A stretch of DNA of 64,000 nucleotides from Gemmatimonadota bacterium. GTDB taxonomy: Bacteria > Gemmatimonadota > Gemmatimonadetes > Gemmatimonadales > Gemmatimonadaceae. Made by a program: the position numbers and the translations under genes. Shown piece by piece: positions 10,135 through 18,124 of this stretch (positions are counted from its first letter, which is position 1; each line of letters starts with the position of its first letter). The notes under the pieces were generated by a model. The model was given only the letters and a program-made list of their open reading frames with translations. It made no database searches and was not told the DNA's origin. The DNA is taken from positions 868,001 to 932,000 of the forward strand of contig JAIUOB010000001.1 in assembly GCA_020161135.1 (NCBI GenBank). Direction: 5' to 3'.

Positions 10135-10830
10135 ATGCCGCAACCTGCTCCTCCGGCGCCGCCGGCCCCACCCGCCCCGCCCACCGTGGTGTCGATCCAG
10201 ACGGGCACCGAAGTGATCCCGCTCCAGATCCCGGCCGACGCGTCCGCCGAGGCCGTCTACAAGGGGTTGCTGGCCCAGCGGCGGGAGCTGCGCAGCCAAC
10301 TCGAGCGGCTGCAGGACGAGCGCGGGGACATCATGCGCGACCTCCGCTCGGAGCAGCGGCCCGGACCCGCCGAGTCGGCCAGTCTCGAGGCCCGCCTCAA
10401 GGAGGTCGACGCGCGCATCTCGGCCGTCGACGCCCAGATCGCGCAGTCCGATCTCGCGGTGGCCAAGGCGGCCGCAGTGCCGGGGGCCGTGGTCGACCGG
10501 CCGCCCCCGCGGCGCGACGGGCCGCCCGAGGAGATCCTGATGATCCCCATCGTCTTCACGATCTTCGTGCTGGCCCCCATTGCCGTTGCCTACGCCCGCC
10601 GCATCTGGAAGCGGGGGGCCACCGTCATCGCGCCGGTCCCCAAGGAGGTGACCGAGCGCCTCGACGTCATGGGGCAGGCCGTCGAATCGATCGCCATCGA
10701 GGTCGAGCGCATCGGCGAAGGCCAGCGGTTCCTCACCCGCGTGATGAGCGAGACCGGAAAGTCGCTCGGGGCGGGCGCCGCCCAGCCCATCCCGGTGGCT
10801 CAGGGGGAGCGGCTGGGCGTGGAGCGGTAG
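10135..10830 (+). CDS. Coiled-coil single-TM protein of unknown function
   Basis: A 231-residue protein with a Pro/Ala repeat at the N terminus (PAPPAPPAPPAPP), a conserved-looking strand VVSIQTGTEVIPLQIP, and a heptad-rich coiled coil at about residues 45-105. One membrane segment follows (ILMIPIVFTIFVLAPIAVAYA, about 140-160), then a short basic cytoplasmic tail. It has no signal peptide, so the long N-terminal coiled coil could be cytoplasmic or periplasmic. ATG 10135 is preferred over GTG 10126. I do not recognise the family. It is divergent from an LIC_10091-type lipoprotein and followed by a palindromic intergenic element. Confidence 0.6.
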   Translation: MPQPAPPAPPAPPAPPTVVSIQTGTEVIPLQIPADASAEAVYKGLLAQRRELRSQLERLQDERGDIMRDLRSEQRPGPAESASLEARLKEVDARISAVDAQIAQSDLAVAKAAAVPGAVVDRPPPRRDGPPEEILMIPIVFTIFVLAPIAVAYARRIWKRGATVIAPVPKEVTERLDVMGQAVESIAIEVERIGEGQRFLTRVMSETGKSLGAGAAQPIPVAQGERLGVER

Positions 10831-10867
10831 GCCTCACGGCCCGAGGCGCACGGCCCCCGGCTCACTC

Positions 10868-10940
10868 CTCAAGGCCCACGGCGCACGACCTGTATGCACG
10901 GTCCTGCGCCGTGGGTCCTGTGTTTTCGGCCGTGGGCCGG
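10868..10940. repeat. Intergenic word-palindrome E1
   Basis: Outer arms CTCAAGG (10868-10874) and CCTTGAG (10934-10940) enclose an 11-bp perfect stem CCCACGGCGCA (10875-10885) with TGCGCCGTGGG (10905-10915). The word CCCACGGC/GCCGTGGG recurs at 10928-10937 in the right arm, so alternative pairings exist. It begins 38 bases after the stop of the upstream gene and may terminate its transcription. It is structurally like the elements at 16.66, 18.02, 28.2, 41.16 and 55.72 kb. Confidence 0.6.
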
Positions 10941-10965
10941 GAGCCTTGAGTCGTGGGGCGCGGGG
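10936..10965 (+). promoter_or_regulatory. Candidate sigma-70 promoter of the ECF operon
   Basis: TTGAGT (10936-10941) and TACAAC (10960-10965) are separated by 18 bases and would start transcription near 10972, about 85 bases before the sigma-factor gene. The -35 hexamer overlaps the right arm of the palindromic element. Confidence 0.45.
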
Positions 10966-11055
10966 CCGATACAACCCTTTTTCACCGACCTCTGTCTTTG
11001 AGGCGCACATGCATGCGCACCGCACCGCAATCGGCGTCCTCGCCCGGCGGCGCTC

Positions 11056-11658
11056 GTGGAAAGGGGCCCACGCCCTGAGGGGTTTGTGACCGACGCGGAG
11101 TTGCTCGACCGACTGCGGTCGGGCGATCACGCGGCCGAACGGACCTTCTACGACCGCCACGTGGATCGGGTCTACCGGCTCATCCTCCGGATGAGCGGAC
11201 GGCCCGAGCTTGCCCAGGAGTGGACGCAGGACACGTTCGTCAGGGCGTTCGATCGTCTCGGGCAGTTCCGCGGCGAGTCGGCCCTCTCGAGCTGGCTCCA
11301 TGCGATTGCGGTGTCGGTCACGCTCAACGGGCTGCGTCACCTCAAGCGTCGCGAGGCGCTGGCGGCACCGCTCGACGAGGCCACGACCGTGGCGGCCGTG
11401 CCGCTCACGGGCGCCGACCCGGACCTGAAGTCCCGGCTCAAGACGGCCATCGCCGCGCTGCCGGAAGGGACGCGGCGGGTGTTCGTGATGCACGATGTGG
11501 AAGGGTTCACGCACGAAGAGATCAGCGACGCACTCGGTGTCGCCGTCGGCACCAGCAAGTCGCAACTCTTTCGTGCCCGCGAAAAGCTGCGGGTCGCGTT
11601 GGCGGCCTTCGCCCCCGTGGGGCGAGCCCCGGCGCTCCGCAACATGGAGTCCGCATGA
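11056..11658 (+). CDS. ECF-type RNA polymerase sigma factor
   Basis: A 200-residue sigma-70 family protein. Region 2 covers about residues 25-95 (FYDRHVDRVYRLILRMSGRP, then TQDTFVRAFDRLGQFRGES), and region 4 about 130-180 (LPEGTRRVFVMHDVEGFTHEEI, then GVAVGTSKSQLFRAREKLR). It recruits RNA polymerase to a specific promoter set that cannot be deduced here. The start is GTG 11056; GTG 11086 is possible. Its stop codon is overlapped by ATGA with the next gene, a membrane protein in the usual place of an anti-sigma factor, and two HEAT-repeat exported proteins follow. The four genes form a tight operon. Confidence 0.92.
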   Translation: MERGPRPEGFVTDAELLDRLRSGDHAAERTFYDRHVDRVYRLILRMSGRPELAQEWTQDTFVRAFDRLGQFRGESALSSWLHAIAVSVTLNGLRHLKRREALAAPLDEATTVAAVPLTGADPDLKSRLKTAIAALPEGTRRVFVMHDVEGFTHEEISDALGVAVGTSKSQLFRAREKLRVALAAFAPVGRAPALRNMESA

Positions 11659-12425
11659 CCACCGAATCACCGTCCCCGAACGACGACATCACCGCACGCG
11701 ACGAGCCGCTCGAGCCGTGGATGCTCGACCTCGCCCGTGAAGCGGTCGACGAACTCGATGCCGATGTCGAGGTGCCGCGCGCCATGATGTGGGCGCGCAT
11801 CGACCGGCAGCGGCGCGCCGTGCAGGAGCAGGGCCCGCGCGTTGCGACGGCTGCGACGCACGACACGGCGTCCACACCGGCCGCTGTGGCCGGGATCGCA
11901 CCGCGCCTCGGCACGTGGCGGCGCATGACCGCCATCGCCGCGGTGCTGGTGGGCGGCGTGGCGATCGGACGCTATGTCATTCCGTCGCCGGAGGCGGCGC
12001 GGCTGGCCGCGGCGGATTCGCTGCGCAACGCGTCGACCGGCAGTGTCGCGGCCGATCCGGCGCGGCGCTCCGATCCGTCGCACGTCGCGATGCAGGAGCA
12101 CCTCGTGCGCACCGTGGCATTGCTCGCCGCCGTGCAGAAGACCGCGACACCCGCCACACAACCCGATCTGGGGCCGTGGGCCGGCGAGCTCCTCGCCACC
12201 ACACGCCTCCTGCTCGACCAACCGCAGCTGCGCGACGATCGCACGCGCCGACTGCTGCAGGACCTCGAGTTGGTGCTCGTGCAGATCGTCCAGGCGCGCA
12301 GCAGTGCGCCGGAGACGCAGCGGGCTCCACAGGAAACGATGCGCGAGACGGACCTGCTCACCCGCGTGCGCGCGGTGGTGTCGGCGTCGGGCGCTCACGA
12401 TGCACTTACGTCCGGAGACGACTGA
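11655..12425 (+). CDS. Putative membrane anti-sigma factor
   Basis: A 256-residue protein with a cytoplasmic N-terminal part of about 85 residues, one membrane segment (ITAIAAVLVGG-like, about residues 88-108) and an extracytoplasmic helical domain of about 145 residues. It overlaps the ECF gene by four bases and the next gene by one base (TGATG). Position and topology suggest it holds the sigma factor inactive until a periplasmic signal arrives. The zinc-binding HxxxCxxC motif of ZAS anti-sigma factors is absent, so this is inference from context rather than recognised homology. Confidence 0.6.
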   Translation: MTTESPSPNDDITARDEPLEPWMLDLAREAVDELDADVEVPRAMMWARIDRQRRAVQEQGPRVATAATHDTASTPAAVAGIAPRLGTWRRMTAIAAVLVGGVAIGRYVIPSPEAARLAAADSLRNASTGSVAADPARRSDPSHVAMQEHLVRTVALLAAVQKTATPATQPDLGPWAGELLATTRLLLDQPQLRDDRTRRLLQDLELVLVQIVQARSSAPETQRAPQETMRETDLLTRVRAVVSASGAHDALTSGDD

Positions 12426-14341
12426 TGCCCCTCGTCCGTGTTCGCCCCCTGATGTCGTTCCGCGCCCTGGGCGCGGTCACCCTCCTCGCCCTCGGCGCCG
12501 CCGCATCAACGCTCGCGGCGCAGGTGACGCCGCCGACGCCGCCGCGTCCGGCGCCCCGGCCCGCGCCGGCGGGTGTCCCGTCGCCCGCATCGGCACCCAG
12601 GGCCCCGCGCCCCACCAGCGAGTGGGAGGCGCTGCGGATGCTCGATGACATCAAGTACGAGGCGCTCGACGCAGCGCGCGCGGCCATCGCCATCGACCAG
12701 AAGGCGCTCGCCGAGATGGTGCGCGCGCAGACGCTCGATGCCTCGCGCCTCGCGATGGAGCAGGCACAGATCGCGAGGGCCGTGGCACCGCTCGCCGCCG
12801 ATGCGGCGGCCGAGGCGGCGGCGCTCGCCCCACTCGCCGCGCTGGGCGCCCTCGACGCGGCGGCCTATGCACCGTACGACGCGATGAGCTGGGGCAGCGC
12901 GAAGTCGCGCGGCTATCGCACCGAGGTGCCCGAACCGTGGGCGCAGCAGGACCCGGCCGACTCGCTCTACCGTGAAGCACGCAAGGCGCTCTCCGGCGAC
13001 GCGTATCGCAAGGCGGCCGATCTCTTCAAGGCCATCCGGCAGCGCTATCCGAAGAGTGCGTACGCACCCGACGCCCCGTACTGGGAGGCCTTCGCGCTGC
13101 ATCGCCTGGGCGGCGAGGCCAACCTGCGCCTCGCCCAGGACGCACTGGGCCTGCAGCAGCGCGACTACCCGAAGGCCGCCACGCGCGGTGATGCGTCCGC
13201 GTTGTCGGCCCGGATCGACGGACAGCTCGGGCGGCGTGACCAGGCGCTGGCCAGCACGCTGGTGGACCGTGCAACACGCGCCGCCAGCGACGGATGTCCG
13301 TATGCCAAGGACGACGAGCGCATCGAGGCGCTCAACGCGGTGACGCAGATGGACCAGGAGCAGGCCGCACCCATCCTCAAGAAGGTGCTCGCGCGCCGCG
13401 ATCCGTGCACGCAGCAGCTGCGCCGCGCCGCCGTGTCGCTGGTGGCCAGCCGCAAGCTGCCGGACGCCGCGCCGACACTCATGAACGTCGCCCGCACCGA
13501 CCCGGACAAGGAAGTGCGCGAGCAGGCGGTGTTCTGGCTCGCCAACGTCGCCACCGACGAAGCCGTCGGCATGCTCATCGACCTGGCGAAGAACAGCGAC
13601 GACATGGACCTCCGCAAGCGCGCCGTCTACTCGCTCTCCCGCTCGAAGAACCCGCGCGCCGCCAGCACGCTGCGCGAGATCCTGGTGAATGAGCGCGAGT
13701 CGGACGAGGTGCGCGGTGAGGCGATGTCGTGGCTCATCAGCCGCAGCGCAGAGAGTGGGAGCGATACCGCGTTCACGCTGCTCAAGGAAGTGTTCCGCAA
13801 GTCCGAGGGGCTGGGCTTCCGGCAGCGCGTGCTGAGCCTCATGGGCCGGTACCGTACCGACGAGGCGCGGGCGTTCTATGTGAGCGTGGCGCTCGACGAG
13901 CGTGAGGCGATGGACCTGCGCCGCACTGCGTTGAGCATGATCTCCTCGAGTGGCAGCTGGAGCTACAACTACAGCTCGGCGCAGGCGGGGTCGCGGCTCG
14001 CGGTGGCCAGCGTCGGTGGCCAGCAGGTGAACGTGGTGACGACGGGGACAGCCGGCAGTGCGTCGTCGTCCACGTCGGCAGAGCGCCCTCAGCCGCGTGA
14101 GAGCGCCACCGCGGCCGTGGCCGCCCTCTCGCAGGTGTACGACAAGGCCACCGACCTCGACATCCGCCGTCAGGCGCTGTCGCAGCTCGTCAGCGTGCGC
14201 GACAACGCGGGCCTCGACAAGGTCATCGACATCGCGCGCAACGAGAAGGTGCTCGACCTGCGCCGCACCGCGGTGAGCTCGATCCCGCGCTTCAAGGACC
14301 CGCGCGCCGTCGCGTTCCTCCAGGAGATCATCAACAAGTGA
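12425..14341 (+). CDS. Exported TPR/HEAT-repeat protein
   Basis: A 638-residue exported protein. The signal peptide ends at about residue 33 (STLAAQ), and a Pro/Ala/Arg-rich linker follows. A helical region at about 60-130 leads into a TPR-like hairpin (DSLYREARKALSGDAYRKAADLFKAI, about 180-230). From about 330 to the end there are some eight HEAT-like repeats with the recurring consensus DLRRTALSMI or EVREQAVFWL, interrupted by a Ser-rich spacer at about 515-560. Such solenoids bind other proteins. The ATG shares one base with the previous stop, and the next gene overlaps this stop, so translation is coupled within the sigma-factor operon. The role is unknown; it may be a periplasmic sensor or scaffold for the pathway. 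Confidence 0.8.
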   Translation: MPLVRVRPLMSFRALGAVTLLALGAAASTLAAQVTPPTPPRPAPRPAPAGVPSPASAPRAPRPTSEWEALRMLDDIKYEALDAARAAIAIDQKALAEMVRAQTLDASRLAMEQAQIARAVAPLAADAAAEAAALAPLAALGALDAAAYAPYDAMSWGSAKSRGYRTEVPEPWAQQDPADSLYREARKALSGDAYRKAADLFKAIRQRYPKSAYAPDAPYWEAFALHRLGGEANLRLAQDALGLQQRDYPKAATRGDASALSARIDGQLGRRDQALASTLVDRATRAASDGCPYAKDDERIEALNAVTQMDQEQAAPILKKVLARRDPCTQQLRRAAVSLVASRKLPDAAPTLMNVARTDPDKEVREQAVFWLANVATDEAVGMLIDLAKNSDDMDLRKRAVYSLSRSKNPRAASTLREILVNERESDEVRGEAMSWLISRSAESGSDTAFTLLKEVFRKSEGLGFRQRVLSLMGRYRTDEARAFYVSVALDEREAMDLRRTALSMISSSGSWSYNYSSAQAGSRLAVASVGGQQVNVVTTGTAGSASSSTSAERPQPRESATAAVAALSQVYDKATDLDIRRQALSQLVSVRDNAGLDKVIDIARNEKVLDLRRTAVSSIPRFKDPRAVAFLQEIINK

Positions 14342-15153
14342 CATCGCGCCGGGTGGTGTCGGCGCTCGCCCTCGTGGCGAGCGCCACCCTGGGGGGTGCC
14401 CGGGAGAGTGGCGCCCAGACGGTCGCAGGCCGCGTCAACGCGGTGCGCACCGGCACGATCCGCCTCACCTACGCCGCGGCGGTCGGGGTGTGCGGCAACG
14501 GCAACAACTGGAGCCGCACGCGCTCCGGTCGCATCACCGAGATGTACGGCACGTTCTACTCGTCGAGCGGCTTCGGTGGACGCGACGTGGAGAATGTGTG
14601 CGAGCGCGGCCCCGTGCGGCTGGTCATCGTGCGCGAAGAGGGCGACACGAAGCAGTTGCGTCTCTACGTGGGCGGACGCTGGAAGGCGGATACCGCGCCC
14701 GTCACCGACGTGGGGCAGGTGGGGGCACGCGACGTGGCTGGCTGGCTCCTGCAGCAGGCCGAGCGCGGCAGCGACAAGATCGCCCGCAATGCCCTGCAGG
14801 CCGCGATGCTCGCCGATTCCGTCGACGCCACCCCGACGCTGCTGCGCATGGCCCGCGACTCGTCACGCAGCCAGGATGTGCGCAACAGTGCGGTGAGCTG
14901 GCTCGGCGAACTCGTCGGTGACCGCGTGTCGGCGACCCTTGACTCGATCGCGTACGAGCCGGGAGATCGCGAGATCCGTCGCACGGCCATCCACGCCATC
15001 GGGCGTCGACCGGCCGACGAAAGCGTGCCGGCGCTCATCAAGATGGCCGAGACGCTCCCCGACCGTGAATTGCGCCGCACGGCGGTGATGGCACTCGCGC
15101 AGACACGACAGCCCGCGGCGATCGCGTGGTTGGAGGGGCGGCTCGGGAAGTAG
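14338..15153 (+). CDS. Exported HEAT-repeat protein
   Basis: A 271-residue exported protein starting at GTG 14338, which overlaps the stop of the larger HEAT protein. A signal peptide ends near residue 26 (ESGAQ). An N-terminal domain of about 90 residues contains YAAAVGVCGNGNNWSR and a second Cys (ENVCERG), which could form a disulfide. From about residue 125 there are four HEAT repeats with consensus EIRRTAIHAIGR and ELRRTAVMALAQ, matching those of its upstream neighbour. It is the last gene of the sigma-factor operon. Two co-encoded HEAT proteins with different N-terminal domains suggest a complex in the periplasm, which is an inference. Confidence 0.78.
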   Translation: MTSRRVVSALALVASATLGGARESGAQTVAGRVNAVRTGTIRLTYAAAVGVCGNGNNWSRTRSGRITEMYGTFYSSSGFGGRDVENVCERGPVRLVIVREEGDTKQLRLYVGGRWKADTAPVTDVGQVGARDVAGWLLQQAERGSDKIARNALQAAMLADSVDATPTLLRMARDSSRSQDVRNSAVSWLGELVGDRVSATLDSIAYEPGDREIRRTAIHAIGRRPADESVPALIKMAETLPDRELRRTAVMALAQTRQPAAIAWLEGRLGK

Positions 15154-15245
15154 CGCGGCGCATGCGGGACGCTTGCCGTGGGGTGGGGCGGAGGCATCTT
15201 GGGCGCAGCGACATCGCGCACCCGACGGCCTCCACCCCGCCCCAC

Positions 15246-16586
15246 ATGTCTTTCCCCTCGCTTCCCCTGCATCTCCGGTCCACCGCGATCGGCCTCGTCT
15301 CGCTCGTCGCGGTCTCGACGCTGGCGGCGCAGCCCCCTGCCGAACCCGCGAAGGTGCGATGGGAGCGTCTCTGTCAGATCCGCAAGGACAAGTTCGACCG
15401 CATCCTGCCGCGCGCGATGCGCGACAACGGCGTGGACATGTGGATCGTGATGCAGAAGGAGAACCAGTTCGACCCGATGTACGAGGACCTCGGGCGCGGC
15501 TACGTGGGGAGCGTGGGCTACTACATCTTCACCGACCGCGGCGGCGACCGCATCGAGCGCATCGCCATCGGCGCCAGTGGCGCGCTGCTCGAGGCGTGCA
15601 AGAGCTACGACAAGGTGCTCGCCTTCCAGCCGCTCAAGCAGTTCATCGCCGAGCGCAATCCCAAGCGCATCGCGATCAACATGAGCGAGGAGGTGGGCGC
15701 GGCGGATGGGCTCTCCAAGACCAGCTACGACCGTCTGGTGAAGGAGATCGGCCCCGAGTTCGCCGCGCGGCTCGTGAGTGCCGAGAAGGTGGTGAGCGAT
15801 TATCGCAGCGGCTTCACCGCCAGCCAGATCGTGGCGCTGGGCGAGGCCGGCGAGATCTCGCGGCGCATCGCCGAACGGGCGCTCAGCAACGAGATCATCA
15901 CGCCGGGCGTCACGACGCTGGAAGATGTGGCGTGGTGGATGATGGACCAGCTGCAGCAGCGCGCGCTGGGCTCGAGCTTCGACATGCCGAGCGTGTACAT
16001 CACCGGCCCCAAGGGGATCGAGGCCACCAGCAACGAGCGCATCATCCAGCGCGGCGATCTGCTCATCATCGACTGGGGTGTGGGCTACCTCGGCACGTGG
16101 ACCGATGTGAAGCGCATGGCCTACGTGCTCAAGCCCGGCGAGACCGCGGTGCCCAAGGGGATCCAGACGGCGTTCGACAACGCGCTGGCCGTGCGTGATG
16201 TCATTCGTCGCACCATTCGCCCCGGGCCCACGGCGGGCGCGATGGTGGACCAGCTCAAGGTCGAGATCGAGAAGGCCGGCTACACCATGCAGGGGACGTT
16301 CAACCAGGTGTCGAGCGACAACAAGGTGGAAGTGATGTTCGGCTGCCACTCCGTAGGCGACCGCGGGCATGGCAGCGGCCCCAGCATCGCGTGGTTCAAC
16401 CCGCGGCAGATGACCTTCGCCATCAAGCCGTTCAACCCGTTCAGCATCGAGCTGTTCGCGTGGACGCCCAACCCCGAGTGGGGCGGGGCCAAGGTGCGCA
16501 TTCCGCTCGAGGACGACGCGATCGTGACCGAGCGCGGCGTGGAGTGGCTGTATCCGGTGAACCAGCGGATCTGGCTGGTGAAGTAG
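15246..16586 (+). CDS. Exported M24 (Xaa-Pro aminopeptidase-like) metallopeptidase
   Basis: A 446-residue protein with a signal peptide ending in STLAAQ (about residue 29). It has an N-terminal creatinase-like domain and a C-terminal pita-bread M24 domain. Metal ligands fit the family: Asp in IIDWGVGYLGTWTD (about 275 and 286), His in GCHSVGDRGHG, Glu in FSIELFAWTP, and Glu in IPLEDDAIVTERGVE. It should remove N-terminal residues, often before proline, using two divalent metal ions, outside the cytoplasm. ATG 15246 is used because it places the signal peptide correctly, although the frame is open upstream. It is followed by a strong hairpin and a word-palindrome. Confidence 0.85.
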   Translation: MSFPSLPLHLRSTAIGLVSLVAVSTLAAQPPAEPAKVRWERLCQIRKDKFDRILPRAMRDNGVDMWIVMQKENQFDPMYEDLGRGYVGSVGYYIFTDRGGDRIERIAIGASGALLEACKSYDKVLAFQPLKQFIAERNPKRIAINMSEEVGAADGLSKTSYDRLVKEIGPEFAARLVSAEKVVSDYRSGFTASQIVALGEAGEISRRIAERALSNEIITPGVTTLEDVAWWMMDQLQQRALGSSFDMPSVYITGPKGIEATSNERIIQRGDLLIIDWGVGYLGTWTDVKRMAYVLKPGETAVPKGIQTAFDNALAVRDVIRRTIRPGPTAGAMVDQLKVEIEKAGYTMQGTFNQVSSDNKVEVMFGCHSVGDRGHGSGPSIAWFNPRQMTFAIKPFNPFSIELFAWTPNPEWGGAKVRIPLEDDAIVTERGVEWLYPVNQRIWLVK

Positions 16587-16613
16587 GGCCGTCAAGGGCA
16601 GAGCAACCGCAAT

Positions 16614-16639
16614 GGGGTCAGAACAATCGTTCTGACCCC
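16614..16639. terminator. Hairpin terminator between convergent genes
   Basis: A perfect 11-bp stem, GGGGTCAGAAC (16614-16624) with GTTCTGACCCC (16629-16639), and an AATC loop, 28 bases after the M24 stop codon. It can act in either direction between the convergent M24 and OsmC genes. Confidence 0.8.
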
Positions 16640-16662
16640 TCTCGAGCAACTCACAACCAAAG

Positions 16663-16716
16663 ACTCAGCGGCCCGCAACCCAGAACTGATCAGTTGTAGG
16701 TTTCGGGCTGCTGAGT
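16663..16716. repeat. Intergenic word-palindrome E2
   Basis: Arms 16663-16675 and 16704-16716 (ACTCAGCGGCCCG with CGGGCTGCTGAGT, one mismatch) enclose AACCCAGA and the self-complementary core ACTGATCAGT (16685-16694). The element at 18019-18072 shares the core and the GGGCTGCTG arm, so these two are sequence relatives. Both lie between convergent genes and are followed by GGTGGTGGGTGT. They are probably also bidirectional terminators. Confidence 0.75.
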
Positions 16717-16738
16717 TTGGGGTGGTGGGTGTCCGATC

Positions 16739-17200
16739 TCACCCCCCATTCAACTCCAACCCCCACGTGATCGGCAGGTTGGGGTCGAGCGAATCGCGCA
16801 CGCTGCAGTACTTCGTCACCGCCAGCTCGATCGCGCGCAGCGCATGCTCGCGCTCGATGCCGGCGCCGATGATGCGATAGGTCAGCGCGATCTTCGTCAC
16901 ACGCCCCGGTACGCCGGCGAACCGCTCACCGACGACGTCGATGCTGAGCGCGCTCACCGGCGTGCGACGCTTGGCCAGGATGTCCACCACGTCGACACCG
17001 GTGCACCCGGCCAGTGCGCACAACAGCGTGTCCACGGGGCTGGGCCCCGTCTTGCCGCTGGCGTCCATGTGGATGCTCGGTCCGCCACTGGCGCGCACGC
17101 CATCGAACTCATGGGCCCCGGTCCAGGTCACCTGCACCGTGGCGGGCGGCTTGCCGGCCACCGGCATGGCGGTCGTGTCCTTCAGTTGCTCTGTGCTCAT
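16739..17200 (-). CDS. OsmC/Ohr-family protein
   Basis: A 153-residue cytoplasmic protein with the OsmC fold. It contains GKTGPSPVDTLLCALAGCTGVDVVDIL (Cys61 and Cys66, with a typical conserved Cys in this segment) and a second conserved Cys in TKYCSVRDSL at about residue 132. The cysteine pair in this family reduces organic hydroperoxides. It begins at ATG 17200; upstream open frame has no credible start. Spacing to the divergent gene at 17339 is 138 bases. It may be part of the oxidative-stress response; no OhrR-type regulator is adjacent. Confidence 0.88.
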   Translation of the reverse strand: MSTEQLKDTTAMPVAGKPPATVQVTWTGAHEFDGVRASGGPSIHMDASGKTGPSPVDTLLCALAGCTGVDVVDILAKRRTPVSALSIDVVGERFAGVPGRVTKIALTYRIIGAGIEREHALRAIELAVTKYCSVRDSLDPNLPITWGLELNGG

Positions 17201-17338
17201 CGGTCGTGCTCGCTCCCGGCGTCGTGACGCCCGTCCAGTATCCCCCGCGCTGCGGGGCGCTTCCTGACTATACTTCACCTCGGCCTCCGATGCCGACAGC
17301 AGCGTTTCCCCCACAGCCGGGCCGCACGGGGCCCTGAC

Positions 17339-17659
17339 ATGCTGGCAATCGACCGCGACACGGTGCTCGCCGCCGTGGTGGGAACGGGGGGCGCCTGGCT
17401 GCTCGGCGCGGCACTGCTCAACAGTCGCGCCGGGGGCGGCCGCTTCAGTGCCCTGCAGCGCAAGGCGCTGGTGTATGCCGGCGGCGGCTTTCTCATGAGC
17501 GCGGCGGCGGCCCGCTGGCTCTCGCACACCGGCAGCCGCGGCGCCGCCATCGCGGCGGTGGGCACCCTGTTCGCCATGCGCGGCATGTATCTGCTGCTGC
17601 GGGAACGCGCTGCCGAGCGTGCCCGGGAAGCGGCCCAGAAGCCGGGCGCCAGCGATTGA
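17339..17659 (+). CDS. Small membrane protein of unknown function
   Basis: A 106-residue protein with two or three hydrophobic segments (about residues 8-27, 44-60 and 68-85) and a charged Glu/Arg-rich C-terminal tail (RERAAERAREAAQKPG). No motif is recognised. A TATACT at 17270-17275 could serve as -10 box. The stop codon overlaps a possible TTG start of the following ferredoxin-like gene, so the two are probably co-expressed. Confidence 0.55.
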   Translation: MLAIDRDTVLAAVVGTGGAWLLGAALLNSRAGGGRFSALQRKALVYAGGGFLMSAAAARWLSHTGSRGAAIAAVGTLFAMRGMYLLLRERAAERAREAAQKPGASD

Positions 17660-17673
17660 GCCACGCGCCCTTC

Positions 17674-18045
17674 ATGGAGCGCTACAGCCGGCACGTGCTC
17701 GTGTGCACCGGCGGCTACTGTCATGAGAACCGCGCGGGGCGTGCCCTCTACGCGCGGCTGGCTGCGCTCCTGCAACGCGAAGGACTGCTCTTCGGCCCCA
17801 CCCGTGTGAAGCGCAGCGAGGCGCCGTGCCTTGGCGTGTGCGCCGGTGGTCCGATTGTCTGCGTGTACCCCGAGGGCGTGTGGTACGCCCGCGTGGACGA
17901 CGCACTGCTCGAGCGCATCGTGGTGGAGCACTGCAAGCACGGGCGCGTGGTCGAGGAGGCGGTGTTTCACCGGTTGCACCCCAAACCCGCAACCCGGCAG
18001 GCAGACCCGACACCCGTAACCCAGCAGCCCGAAACCCGAAACTGA
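17674..18045 (+). CDS. Thioredoxin-like [2Fe-2S] ferredoxin
   Basis: About 123 residues. VLVCTGGYCHENRAG near the N terminus and APCLGVCAGGPIVCVYPEGVWYARV in the middle supply the four-cysteine pattern of thioredoxin-fold [2Fe-2S] ferredoxins (C-x5-C then C-x3-C). It is likely a cytoplasmic electron carrier; its partner is unknown. ATG 17674 is chosen; a TTG at 17656 overlapping the previous stop is possible. The last 17 or so residues (PATRQADPTPVTQQPETRN) are encoded by the left arm of the palindromic element at 18019-18072 and have no resemblance to the family, so the original stop has probably been lost. Confidence 0.82.
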   Translation: MERYSRHVLVCTGGYCHENRAGRALYARLAALLQREGLLFGPTRVKRSEAPCLGVCAGGPIVCVYPEGVWYARVDDALLERIVVEHCKHGRVVEEAVFHRLHPKPATRQADPTPVTQQPETRN

Positions 18046-18072
18046 TCAGTTCTGGGTTCCGGGCTGCTGGGT
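18019..18072. repeat. Intergenic word-palindrome E3
   Basis: Perfect 13-bp arms ACCCAGCAGCCCG (18019-18031) and CGGGCTGCTGGGT (18060-18072) enclose the core ACTGATCAGT (18041-18050). Degenerate copies of ACCCGxA precede the left arm from about 17985, and copies of GCTGGGT continue after the right arm to about 18110. The stop codon of the ferredoxin gene lies in the core. It is related to the element at 16663-16716 and lies between convergent genes. Confidence 0.8.
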
Positions 18073-18124
18073 AATGAGTGCTGGGTTGAACAGCCAGGTG
18101 CTGGGTGGTGGGTGTTCTCCCCCC

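Noticed and set aside
12506..14344. Minus-strand open frame of 612 codons opposite the HEAT protein
   Set aside because: It is an antisense shadow; the plus-strand frame has a signal peptide and regular HEAT repeats.
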